From Nocardia farcinica (GTDB lineage Bacteria; Actinomycetota; Actinomycetes; Mycobacteriales; Mycobacteriaceae): 64,000 nucleotides of DNA. Shown one piece after another: positions 30,201 through 32,399 of the stretch (the stretch's first letter is position 1; every line of letters begins with the position of its first letter). The DNA is taken from positions 3,410,001-3,474,000 of the forward strand of contig NZ_LN868938.1 of the NCBI RefSeq assembly GCF_001182745.1, in the 5' to 3' direction. A program made the position numbers and the translations under genes. The notes beneath the pieces are model-generated. The model worked only from the letters and a program-made list of their open reading frames with translations. It did no database searches and had not been told where the DNA came from.

Positions 30201-30567
30201 CCGCGATCTCGGCCGCCAGAATCGCCAGCGACGTGATCATCATCAGCTGGGCGTATTCGATCTCGGAGCCCACACCGTCCGCGGATTCGGCGATGAGGTC
30301 GAAGTTCTCGGCGAGCTTTTCCAGCGACTGATCGCCGCTGCGCAGGTCGTCGAACATCGTGACCATCTTGTCGATGCCCTCGCCCTGCGGATACGCGGCG
30401 AGGGAGGCGCTCTTGGCGGCGTCGATGTCGTCGAGGATCTCGCGCAACCCCTGGGCGGCCGTGCGCCAGTCGTCGGCGATCCCCCACATCCCCTCGGGCT
30501 CACCGGCGGGCCAGTCCGAGCCCGCGACCCACTCCAGCCACCGGAGATAGCCAGGCAGCTCAGCCAT
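9247..30567 (-). CDS. Giant 7,106-residue ESX polymorphic-toxin-like protein
   Basis: One unbroken 21.3-kb frame. Residues about 1-330 are a CpnT/WXG100-like head (WLEWVAGSDWPAGEPEGMWG) with hydrophobic helices. 330-880 is disordered. 885-1025 is a papain-like Tox-PL domain (C at RRGRCGPLSL, H at GAHAYVLSV, D at VVSDPATG). 1030-1290 is a metallopeptidase-like domain with H1124-E-S-V-H1128; 1480-1720 repeats it with H1562-G-A-I-H. 1720-1930 is kinase-like. 1935-2075 is a toxin-type domain. Coiled coils and eight 'DRVG' modules follow, with three ~740-residue repeats at 2600-3342, 4150-4894 and 5420-6232. 6235-6960 is repetitive disorder. The last 135 residues are an unrecognised beta-rich domain. 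It starts 15 nt after the YbaB stop (GTAGG at 6 nt). ESX export is inferred from the head domain. Confidence 0.9.
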   Translation of the reverse strand: MAELPGYLRWLEWVAGSDWPAGEPEGMWGIADDWRTAAQGLREILDDIDAAKSASLAAYPQGEGIDKMVTMFDDLRSGDQSLEKLAENFDLIAESADGVGSEIEYAQLMMITSLAILAAEIAAAWIFPPTAPAVQAAAIGVTRVGIRILAQQVMNRIIQWTARLVGRKVATFLVRHMAIDTFIGTFQEVGIQAYQVEFGRRPDINWEQVAVTAVSSAAGGAAASPFGDWIAKKLPDAMPNWLSGAVTGATAGAVGAGAGFAASVATQFGIDAYQDGWDKAWENAKNTEFDPRMLTAGVSNGAMSGASRAMADGFYHNRHPEWYPAPSQDPPRPEPRIGGTPPGFDPAGNGTDPGGTGNTDGGHTNGTGPVGGDQNGTDPAGSTGAGADRAGIAPETTAPGTAAPAAGPAGEPAGQTSPAAGVTPPETGAADPTTPRGEGSTAPADGETAPGRAADHAPQDDGDAGTRGESDGQGRTDADGRPAEGTDTAGDGQRETDGEATRDGSDPSTPGDRAATPESADGGARTAAPETSPAAPPSDTGAAPGADAAADAPRPDAAPEASSAAAPSDTSAAPGADAAAPRSDAGAEANPAATQWDTGAPRGDTADTAAPRDAGHPSTSVPEGRTDSSADGTAAPRVLDGTAPARPDSAPQPTGTAFGFPGAAPIPGATPPPPGALSAAAPPSAVTPGTGAAPASSTPGTTPGTGSSPAGSLAQHTPGQHGTDRPSAPGESRQTPGPAARPSAAPAARAGIADGTSPFGREGGVQARHADAPAPLAERSVAQHVSSEDAESVQAPPEGMLAVPPLVADLAAPRAGRTDGADRPASRPTPEDSDRVAGDDRARPSRAGTDAPTTPRADDPNRDGGTSSDPDRVGAPHHDSDPARRGRCGPLSLGEIADATGSTSIRLPEDVGPEGLSAAELEHYAGGRLHGVPTPADPAAPRHQALADLLLSEDNPATWALVVDEYRGPVDEYGVGAHAYVLSVQVDPATGARSVVVSDPATGVRRGFPPVVPPELGRVHAILFDAGGHALPEDAAHPLADLVGEGGARIGRSADEHRDQIRELLALTPTGRDILATLDSGPVRDAYERGAEDGRVGSFRRGALAAVAFTEGNSHLRQALALAHESVHAQRFVDGQTAHTRDGMRSMSRDDYVRAMIEEEAAATGRRFQLARELRTLGFDIPTNQLEAVYTDAYERAELGLSRSEPELPPAEVARIAHEVAVDALRGPLAHYEFDNGVTYTRFYGEAWDRVRLPPAHGADAPTADLVFRPTDAGVVQDLRRAVLALRADLLALEDISQRLTALAATVDVDATAPRQVFDARIAERLADLAAGGRARDSDPARAAELRRVEHDLRTLSGLADQRDAAQRAVDERSRDLGLRAAREYVHARAESTPDARVLTDQIVLVPGEPDRVLVAAPPGEHPAVLDGARTDPELAALLDRAEVEPFEVRVDNDGRVLLDAVDPRALPGADPHPSPEGSADRPEDAVAPRDPAGAAADARIARVRAEPGTTEVGRWADDVLDRAGVQVVYGSDGADRYLPARRTLRLDVGATDAEQMVALVHGAIHADTAHARDTPGGARERMLLPRAEYVGRMLDEETRAHALEIVARLQLRAAGHDLPVTDLERAYTRAFDSARAAAVREHPDAPAHDLDRRANEAGLRALRPLVADLPADPTGITYGEAYGADWDRAHGIRPFDALVRTALAAGEVSAQIRHEGTSVNSARRVELVTFADGTQLIRKTMINSRHADAEQLFSALARAVGAPVPEVFRAGRNVVYLRPVPGVTAHQRWPGFLDPHELGALDSDAGRALGLADALAGVPDRDASGWMIDSDGGIHGIGNHRAFEGTVTPETLSPFASHFLRATVDGALEPVEHPLTDREMADLRERVAALRPEFERLGRPRWLDGALATLDALAEHARPAPPPDPGLPVDAGEDDLVYVNRYGGTGRHGISGVVDADGVLHYEIRAGRATPSGREMFADMMRELGHAVRAIEDDWFAEGGFDDQLATFNAAIQDTFATPEEAALSTFTGRLAAELGFTRVEFGPDGLEGPLGENTAVTVRFLRPEEALPAPDLRPSEGGRTDRPLGMPPFTSRDTDNPTRPVDRDRGTDAVDPPEFPAERGAGDADADRAAAAQQRRAELDRLAADRDAAVRDREHALAAGDRERAEAARERIDRLGEQIGAAIERDALAGVDARPLTDRVGVIDGARPVVVVANRGGADGRALLAEAAGRHPELARLLADPEVTVRELRIDESGRVAVVRVENPGPVGRPADPGAPSAPAETPPLAADGGAGKPPSEPPVSAGPDPGEPDPGAGSTRRDWTADGPARTHEPTTDRARRDLAGAGERIADAVATRRMAEERLADLARQAGIDPDGRTPHQLSRLADDLLAAAEARVEALHGRTAVPREEMVRYFDELRAAQAELGRNVRAVGALRAEVGRWTAAARAEDEARTTAGVLAARDVLTAEGTRMISEGVGLAPDGQRVVVASPLTRPDVVMPAEVRRMLADRGVAVDYRLVAVDAAGRVTVTDLRPPAAGADPATGPESARPDPARSAAEPRPRVRQPDTSVEQPVRPRPAEPDTDVTPEPTAPPARPDGGPDDYDALLRDRAALASEREFWRAKRDDRADRLGLADPDRELGPDRLEPTLQRLLGEVVGIRETAGTGEELPGRTPELVGSAELSQRRERIFRLQDAAERFIAASDALAEVDRRIAALEAAGAGAGRHPTAEVAAELDRLGRERAGQVLALKPWRVMRDDIAARLRVDPDRLGPEDLPATLDEVANRRVRADEIELRMRNLRLLAEAAEQVNRRENEIGRVQDRMAEIAGSARALFDAVGARPITDRVGLVDGPNPRIVVVGPRGRWDAPFADHDAALAEALRRSGAVAQAMVRPETTIEYRQIVADRDGTWRPVDLAPPRREFIDAPPSNGRPGIHLTRWRDGDGEWHHVDTARPDWDTGRDESGVPKKFEPRDLPEGVSGWAVNPFQAAVVDPFVDPSGGTPAGAINESFLPTIPGGMPPGDIASYSLPFADAFYHTMRIILESAKLSGFTWYSDSEHPGRIRPGFKGHPWFRAPRADVQPMVREWNAADRIPDDGNLTRPFLDRQEAARQRWARVQAWADEQYWTFRADDSDITRIADNLADRAAADRIAHARELIDRVRAVLRGDAEVDALVDDLTGALADERPGDAARLVADLLDVVGRPMDPADHAEVTRLVADQLADRGPTFTAEDIERIKNHLMRDEHLIRDPHDGTLVRRPLDAVADVAEAWHRLLAGEPLPQDILLLQDARAESDFLRDNPIATWRDANQHAISLGYDWNADRPPLTDWRANIPYAPAPVGPQAPPTAGPPASRPESSEGQPGRPPASPEPPDGSASPPHPEAEATRPELPPAPPELPTSRAEPQPTRAEPPPTRSAPTPPVPAENAGVSETRPDTALPAAVSDPVEGMPSADDGRVSAAPARSRSAVPEETGSPTTESNGGAGRPPSDPPTRGAPDPDEPSEWLRARLAEQEEWNARMRAELAEWAARMRDGAVAREFEGIQRDVDDAFAAIDRRLAEHRAAEQRRTEEFFAELARRAGLPWSTEEPATRPDAEPPSAGADAGRPPGDDAVPNRTDPADDSRPPVPTPDEPSEWLRARLAEQEEWNARMRAELAEWAARMRDGAVAREFEGIQREIGAAFDDIERRLAEQRADERRRNDEFFDELLRRVALPWTPADPATEGQVDPRRRSEDDPDHRAETPTGGEHHTRHDGAHHPERGGRRDDPTDPEDGTDGAAGHPADPPSRPPAAPSAAAPESGPEPAPDHVAPVPEDERSTGELAAGDSAERDGPAAWSPVGPGQEVAPPSEAVARELRALGERAAAAAARRADIERQLLRQVGELPIDRADLSVEEVVRAAEEHLREARAREDELRDRWDVALDEVDGYQRAVAEAALLADRAGRVAEAIRAAMRERAEAIRAEHDARMTAGVLAARAVLDAEGVRMIGEGVGLSPDGRRVLIASPLADPGVLLPPETRALLARNNVEIDYRLVEVDGAGRITATPIAPPRTPETWSTPESTAEAPPSREPDEHRSRLREQLDGLRERRAEAADRAERLRDEIADRARSTADDPTTDAATTEADVVARRVRDLAEAEAEVARLDEMLDYLRTAATPDADHEALLREQARLTSEREFWRAKRDDRADRLGLVDPDRELGPDRLEPTLQRLLGEVVGTRETAGTGEELPGRIPELVGSAELSRRRERIFRLQDAAERFIAASDALAEVDRRIAALEAARGLPDRSRTAEVAAQLEQLGRERAGQVLALKPWRVMRDDIAARLRVDPDRLGPEDLTATLDEVAGRQVRADELELRARNLELLAEAADQVNRRENEIGRLQDRMAELAGADREIFDTAGARGITDRVGLVDGPNPRIVVVGPRGRWDAPFADHDAALADALRHSAAVAQAMVRPETTIEYRQIVADRDGTWQPVDLPSPRREFVDAPPRNGGPGIHLTRWRDGAGEWHEVNTARPDWDTGRDESGVPKKFEPRDLPEGVSGWAVNPFQAAVVDPFVDPSNAPPGAINESFLPTIPGGMPPGDVPSYSLPFADVFYHTMRIILESAKLSGFTWYSDSANPGRIRPGFKGHPWFRGPRPDVQPMVREWNAADRIPDDGNLGPEYRARQQAAREQWARVQAWADEQYRIFRDMGADDLAAIFDNLTEAARADRAARAQDLIQRLRELAAQDDPDVEAVIAELTGTLPDEQPGDAERLVTDLLAVVGRPADALRPDELVELVAQQLGADEPEFTWEELQRIKNHLMHDEHLIRDPEDGTLVRRRLDAVADVAEAWHRLMNGDHLPQDLLLLRDARAESDFLRDNPIATWRDANQHAISLGYDWNADRPPLTDWRANIPYAPAPVGPQAPPPIPPSTPGNAASPGPGADLTRPADTAPHRPSEAATTPADDPAALSPEITGDGGESGPRPARPDGTIRADDRAALSPEGIADDGESGPQPARPDGTTDDRAAPSPEVTGEYGETSPARPDGTIRTEEPSTDEDEGDDPPAAAPPAGPPSQPPAAPPAAGDPGDPGDEGDAHRARESATAAESTDSASRVAQPDARGADASSESTDRVGTSETTPVDPAPEPRPAAPTRPAADPTAPPAADTQSQRRDAVPNRLAADIEAAVRERDAARTAGDDRAVEATTERIERLAGALLSANAQHALRAAGAHLVGSRVGVLGGEPPRYLVAGWGGADTGAALADALAADPALAELLRLPGVEIRELRLTIDENGAIGAHLVDPPASAADRGDQTADRDTVGEPPATAPESDAPQRDHTRVGAGEPANPGDDPARDSADDPGARDSAQAEARRAHAEALARRDELAARIRELGERLPIREPEALDPDHIAATVRELSTWNLSEPDQVAALAELVDLVPGFLEAHADAALLAARIGLLDDYDRLLAEHKELVREREFVRAKADERAEHLLGTDDPPWTTRDSDSRDDAIRARYAEARTDLIDIPAGPDEVGHQERRLANPDDVRERRRALEKLIETTGRFDDLAEQVRQVEQRLADLENAGIAQYRPPTAEVADRLDTLARERAAELRRIKPRRAMRDDLALRLGVVDDTGAPDEPALSRDLDRTLADLRGRVAADLRSGALPVNELPARLRAIAALADAAPEVARAHNRIGRLQDEMAGLAGAWRTQIEAEGGRMVTDRVGIVEGERPRIVVFGPRPDPESPRAEHDRAFEAALRTAAPVAQAVVRPETTVEYRRVLADRQGEVRSETMPPPQVERLSAGGVGGRRLDMTRWRDAEGTWHPVDPTRPDWTTGRDSGTLPKKFTPKDPPDGVSGWAMEDVVNDITLPTDDVPPGQIPESTLPVNAPMAPSQYSTAGVPDGATVFGQHWGADSYNVVRLILMAAQVPKHPAVQAWIQRHPEIGRWVQARPWLRHIPPFGTVFRDYQWFAPPERNVQPMFRAWDVADHAPPAERVDIPDGLRAEWDREVADWQRVQDWADAEYERFLADDSDVDAIVEGLDAHRRDRQRELAREVVDAVRAELVDRHRGIDPAGDIDAQLAMVAADIDRVAADLADRFAAADPPAVRSTVEDIRELLLAPDQPASFAAELRPGETPEDAIARLLAEHMRDDVPVFTREQIQQIKDHLMRDEHRVRDHTDPGGGYVRRPMDRLADVAEAWHRLSAGRPLPQDFVLLHDALAESDFLRRHPTAGWREANTHAVGLGHHWDADRPPLTDWRAGIPYAPAPLPVDPGWTPPSERGTALPAPDGPETGPTGGRSAQLPPGEPARPGDPATDGAPPHPGDRRVWPPEPPAPRDSADTDADESTTQSRSPGPPADSQHSDPTTEADAPHRPAETPSPESTTGSGQLSADQGHRQARDRVEGAGPVGGRGPGEVPDSAEGPQVPDDGQPGDASATEGSAAPRTGSTLESESESESEPGVRHDGDDPDGAAGRRSPGPDAEEGAVRSEGDMRTDGDRRSDRAPSDGAARTDGEAGTDGDASPDGDAGTADSDASPDGDAWTEGDAWTEGDAPPEGNAPPEGDARQDGDARTEGDARTEGDAPPEGDARPDGDAGTDGDARTDSDARTEGNAPPEGDARPDGDARMDGQTRSEGDADQGGRARGADGGPHEPGAGEGPAASRPPRLPGSSMRSHIPHPPKDHDIELPPTGIIPPRDPGPWPLPDPPTEPGPGDPPHDPPGSDCPPTPPATDCPLPPAADCPPPAADCPPPAADCPPLPGADSPPAHSTPVPPAAPTPDPSCPPAPAEPDPTCPPDGTRPPNQQLPPDTCPSGGWSPGEVPSGGWSPGEVPSGAWSPGDVPPGGWFPGEVPPDGWFPGAIPPGDRPSHPGPAGPGDVPGPGRQPPANGWQPPHAPQPNDAPPGTPHTPNTPGRWNPPDSWLPPGAGPNGPTSGATPGTGAPTQGGDRPDRWPANGSGGWPHGTPTPPPVQDQSHPATAAPMMPPGVPGMPGASAHPAGAARRRGADGYRPPDAAEPTTLLVRPHSGFGVSAEFDPETGALQATSLRTGVESGVYGELAGVPVVLYRHDSRLRARVGQQSIDLDGPVTVNWVAGAQRQTTFTISAGETVLCTLTYRTVPAELDIGRFIREVWTDPDRRARMFA
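10110..10245 (-). repeat. 30-bp coding tandem repeat in the giant gene
   Basis: About four to five 30-bp units encode variants of the decapeptide GEVPSGGWSP. Two adjacent units are identical at the DNA level; the outer ones have drifted (GGWFPGEVP, DGWFPGAIP). This indicates recent slippage or unequal exchange inside the disordered tail. Confidence 0.85.
10405..10490 (-). repeat. 21-bp coding tandem repeat (PPPAADC)
   Basis: Near-identical 21-bp units encode PPPAADC repeats. Regularly spaced cysteines in a proline-rich, presumably secreted tail are unusual. They could form disulphides or crosslink to a partner, but that is speculative. Confidence 0.8.
10790..11215 (-). repeat. 18-bp coding tandem repeat (GDARTE-type)
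   Basis: About twenty 18-bp units encode hexapeptides of the form GDARTE, GDAPPE or GDARPD. The period is exactly six codons, so length changes keep the frame. The segment is highly acidic and probably disordered, and is best read as a variable-length spacer between the third large repeat and the C-terminal domain. Confidence 0.85.
11870..14300 (-). repeat. Large repeat copy C of the giant protein (diverged)
   Basis: Third copy of the ~740-residue unit, colinear with copies A and B but clearly diverged. Shared landmarks in order: a coiled coil with LVREREFVRAKADERAE; a DRVG module (MVTDRVGIVEGERPRIVVFG); a segment ending SGTLPKKFTPKDPPDGVSGW; IKDHLMRDEHRVRD; and LLHDALAESDFLRRHPTAGW, ending near DWRAGIPYAPAP. 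It keeps a histidine (LLHDA) where A and B have Q or R. Confidence 0.8.
15885..18115 (-). repeat. Large repeat copy B of the giant protein
   Basis: A ~2.2-kb unit that is nearly identical to copy A over long stretches. For example, DNA around 17880-18060 matches 22540-22715 with only a few differences. The offset between copies is 4,656-4,659 nt, a multiple of three with one single-codon indel. It encodes SEREFWRAKRDDRADRLGL at the start, the DRVG module, ESGVPKKFEPRDLPEGVSGW and the KNHLM.DEHLIRDP segment, ending in DWRANIPYAPAPVGPQAPP. Confidence 0.9.
19440..20080 (-). repeat. 393-bp-period tandem duplication (131 residues)
   Basis: Two adjacent copies of a coiled-coil segment beginning DEPSEWLRARLAEQEEWNAR. 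The period is 393 nt: the same string occurs at 19588 and 19981. More than 100 nt around the pair is identical in both copies, including the codons for EFEGIQR, while the flanks (AGLPWS versus VALPWT) have diverged. This is a recent in-frame duplication or gene conversion. Confidence 0.85.
20540..22770 (-). repeat. Large repeat copy A of the giant protein
   Basis: First copy in protein order of the ~740-residue unit. It runs from DYDALLRDRAALASEREFW to IPYAPAPVGPQAPP. Blocks in order: coiled coil, DRVG module (PITDRVGLVDGPNPRIVVVG), the GIHLTRWRDG...VSGWAVNPFQ block, the FADAFYHTMRIILESAKLSG block, a helical Asp-rich stretch, IKNHLMRDEHLIRD, and LLQDARAESDFLRDNPIATW. The last block recalls toxin C-termini with L-L-x-H-E-x-x-E, but the H-E pair is replaced here. 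Confidence 0.9.
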
Positions 30568-30582
30568 CAGCGCCTACCCGGC

Positions 30583-31095
30583 TCACCAACCGGAGTCGGT
30601 GACGCCGCGGTCGCGCCGGGCCGGATCGATCGCCTCCACGTCCTCGAACCGCAGGGCGGAGCTGTCGTCGTCGTCGACCACGGACCGTTGCCGGGCGGCG
30701 GGCGGTGCGGTCGACACCGGCGGCGGCGCCGGGATCTCGGCGTTCAGGTCGGGCATCCCCTCGACCAGGTCGGAGATCTTGGGCAGCCGCGCGCGCCGAT
30801 CCTGCAGGGGCGCCAGCAGATCCTGGCCGCGTCGAGCCACCTCGGCGGCGGCCTGCTGCGCGGCCTCGGTCACCGCCTTGGCGATCTCGGGGTAGCCGAG
30901 ATCCTCGATGCCGGAACCGAACTTGGTCTCGATGACGACTCCGTCGGCGTTGACGGTGACCGTCACCTGCTTGCGGACGGTCGCGCTGGCGACCAGCCGG
31001 GATCGCTCCTGTTGCAGGCGCCCGATCATCCGCATCTGCTGCCGGACCTCGTCGAGCACGGAGAGCATCTCGGCCTTGGCGTATTCGTTGCTCAT
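30583..31095 (-). CDS. YbaB/EbfC-family protein of the giant-toxin operon
   Basis: A 170-residue protein starting at the ATG at 31095, which gives a normal YbaB start (MSNEYAKAEMLSVLDEVRQQ). A longer frame to 31302 would overlap the WXG100 gene. Residues 1-110 have the YbaB pattern, helix then VTVTVNADGVVIETKFGSGI then helix, followed by an acidic Pro-rich extension ending DRGVTDSGW. The paralogue at 38764-39276 is the same length and ends TGVTDEGW, so the tail is under constraint. It sits between the WXG100 gene (17 nt) and the giant toxin gene (15 nt). A role in folding, regulation or secretion of the toxin is inferred from this order. Confidence 0.8.
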   Translation of the reverse strand: MSNEYAKAEMLSVLDEVRQQMRMIGRLQQERSRLVASATVRKQVTVTVNADGVVIETKFGSGIEDLGYPEIAKAVTEAAQQAAAEVARRGQDLLAPLQDRRARLPKISDLVEGMPDLNAEIPAPPPVSTAPPAARQRSVVDDDDSSALRFEDVEAIDPARRDRGVTDSGW

Positions 31096-31112
31096 GCGCT
31101 GGTGCGACCCGT

Positions 31113-31424
31113 TCAGGTGCGGTACTGGTCGCCGTTGCCGAGGTCCATCGTGCGCAGGTGGAAGGCGGCGTCGGTCTGCGAGGTGCTGAAGTTGTCGAAC
31201 GTGGTGGCCATGTTGGCGGCGCTGGTGGTCAGATTCTCCCGCGAGACGAAGTAGCCGTTCTCGCCCTGGGTGAACTGGTCCCCGATCTTGTCGTTGCCCC
31301 ACGGCGCGCCACGGCCGGCCAGCGAGGCCGACAGTGTGGTCAGGACGGCGTTGATCCGGTCCCTGACCTCACCGGTCTTCTGCGCCGCCTTGTCCAGCAA
31401 CGGCGGATAGTTCTCCACACCCAT
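31113..31424 (-). CDS. WXG100-family protein of the giant-toxin operon
   Basis: A 103-residue ESAT-6/CFP-10-like protein. The ATG at 31424 has GAGGAGCGAAC just upstream; an extension to 31535 is unlikely. The helix-turn-helix hinge is W42-G43-N44-D45 in APWGNDKIGDQFTQG, a W-G-x-D variant instead of W-x-G. The C-terminal helix contains SAANMATTFDNFSTSQ. The paralogue at 38434 has W-G-D-D at the same place and the matching NARTIATTFDNLAGG. Such proteins pair with ESX substrates, and here the likely partner is the WXG-like head of the giant protein. Confidence 0.8.
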   Translation of the reverse strand: MGVENYPPLLDKAAQKTGEVRDRINAVLTTLSASLAGRGAPWGNDKIGDQFTQGENGYFVSRENLTTSAANMATTFDNFSTSQTDAAFHLRTMDLGNGDQYRT

Positions 31425-31446
31425 GTTCGCTCCTCGAAAGCGCGTG

Positions 31447-31464
31447 CGTGGATTCGACCGTGCC
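31447..31464 (-). promoter_or_regulatory. GGCACGGTCGAATCC motif in front of the WXG100 gene
   Basis: On the minus strand this reads GGCACGGTCGAATCCACG, ending 22 nt before the WXG100 start. It differs at only two positions from GGCACAGTCGATTCCACG upstream of the paralogous WXG100 gene at 38434. It may be the -10 and discriminator of a shared promoter class or a common regulator site. No clear -35 is visible at 17 nt in this copy. Confidence 0.4.
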
Positions 31465-31520
31465 AGCGGCGGGCGACCGCCCGGTATCGACAACGTGAAC
31501 GCGAGGTGCCGCCCGGCTGA

Positions 31521-31583
31521 CGTTCGGTGGCACAACGTGATTCGGTGGCACCTGGTTCGGCGGCACCTGGTTCGGTAGCGCTG
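31521..31583. repeat. Short ~15-bp imperfect tandem repeat
   Basis: Four imperfect units of the form GGTTCGGYGGCACCT lie in the 174-nt gap between the EspG stop and the WXG100 gene. They are non-coding and could be a binding array or slippage product. Confidence 0.5.
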
Positions 31584-31598
31584 CGGGCATGCGGCCGC

Positions 31599-32399
31599 TC
31601 AGCCGCGCAGCTCCCAGTGGCTCTCGGTGCGGTCGAGCATGGTCTCCACCGCATCGTCGATCTTCTTGGTCAGCCATTTGCGGCCCATGCCGACCGCCAT
31701 CGGTGCCGCCGAGGGCAGTTCGATGACGTAGCGGCCGTCGCCGGGCAGGTCGCGCCACAGCAGGATGTGTTCGATGATGCCGCGCGGCCCGTACCGGGAG
31801 TGGCCCTGATGCACGGTGACGGCGCCGGTGCGCTCGGCCGGTGTCTCGAAGAACCGACGGCTGCGGGCGATCCCGGAATCGTCCCGGTCGTCGGTGACCA
31901 GCGACCGGACGCCGCCGTAACTCTCGAGATCGTCGACGTGCTCGGCGACCACCGGGATGCTGCCCGCGCGCCCCGCCTCCACTCCCGGCGGCAGCAGGCG
32001 CACGATCGCCTCGGCCAAACCGCGCGGCCCGCAGTCGTGGATGACGTACCCGCCGCTGTGCTCGACGGTCTCACCGGGTTTCTGCACCACCAGGTAGCCG
32101 CGGGCCCCGGTGCGCCCGCCGCGTGCCCGCACCCACAGCGCGGGATCGTCGCGGCCGCGGTCGTACCAGGTGAGCACCCGCACGGATACTTCCGGCCGGA
32201 TCAGGATCGGGATGATCTCGCGCAAGTCCGGATCCGCGTTGGCCCGCAACCGTTCCCACACCTCGAACTTGGCCCGGTCGTAGTCCTCGGCGTAACGGAT
32301 GCGCGCCAGGTACGTCAGCGGTTCCGGGATACGGCTGTCGCCGTAGCGCTCGCACAGCACGCGGAACTCGAGATCGGTGAACTCCCAGGTGCGGTTCAC
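31599..32399 (-). CDS. espG: EspG-family ESX secretion chaperone (3 of 3)
   Basis: A 266-residue EspG paralogue. It opens NRTWEFTDLEFRVLCERYGD and shares the late GPRGIIEHILLWRDLPGDGRYV block with the copy at 4.8 kb. The start is a GTG at 32399 that overlaps the upstream substrate's TGA by 4 nt (GTGA). Cytosolic chaperone function is inferred from the family. The nearest client is the 671-residue substrate encoded just upstream; the giant toxin encoded downstream could be another. Confidence 0.85.
   Translation of the reverse strand: MNRTWEFTDLEFRVLCERYGDSRIPEPLTYLARIRYAEDYDRAKFEVWERLRANADPDLREIIPILIRPEVSVRVLTWYDRGRDDPALWVRARGGRTGARGYLVVQKPGETVEHSGGYVIHDCGPRGLAEAIVRLLPPGVEAGRAGSIPVVAEHVDDLESYGGVRSLVTDDRDDSGIARSRRFFETPAERTGAVTVHQGHSRYGPRGIIEHILLWRDLPGDGRYVIELPSAAPMAVGMGRKWLTKKIDDAVETMLDRTESHWELRG

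Noticed and set aside
30583..31302. A longer YbaB product starting at 31302
   Set aside because: The extra 69 residues are an out-of-frame read of the WXG100 gene; the ATG at 31095 gives a standard YbaB N-terminus.
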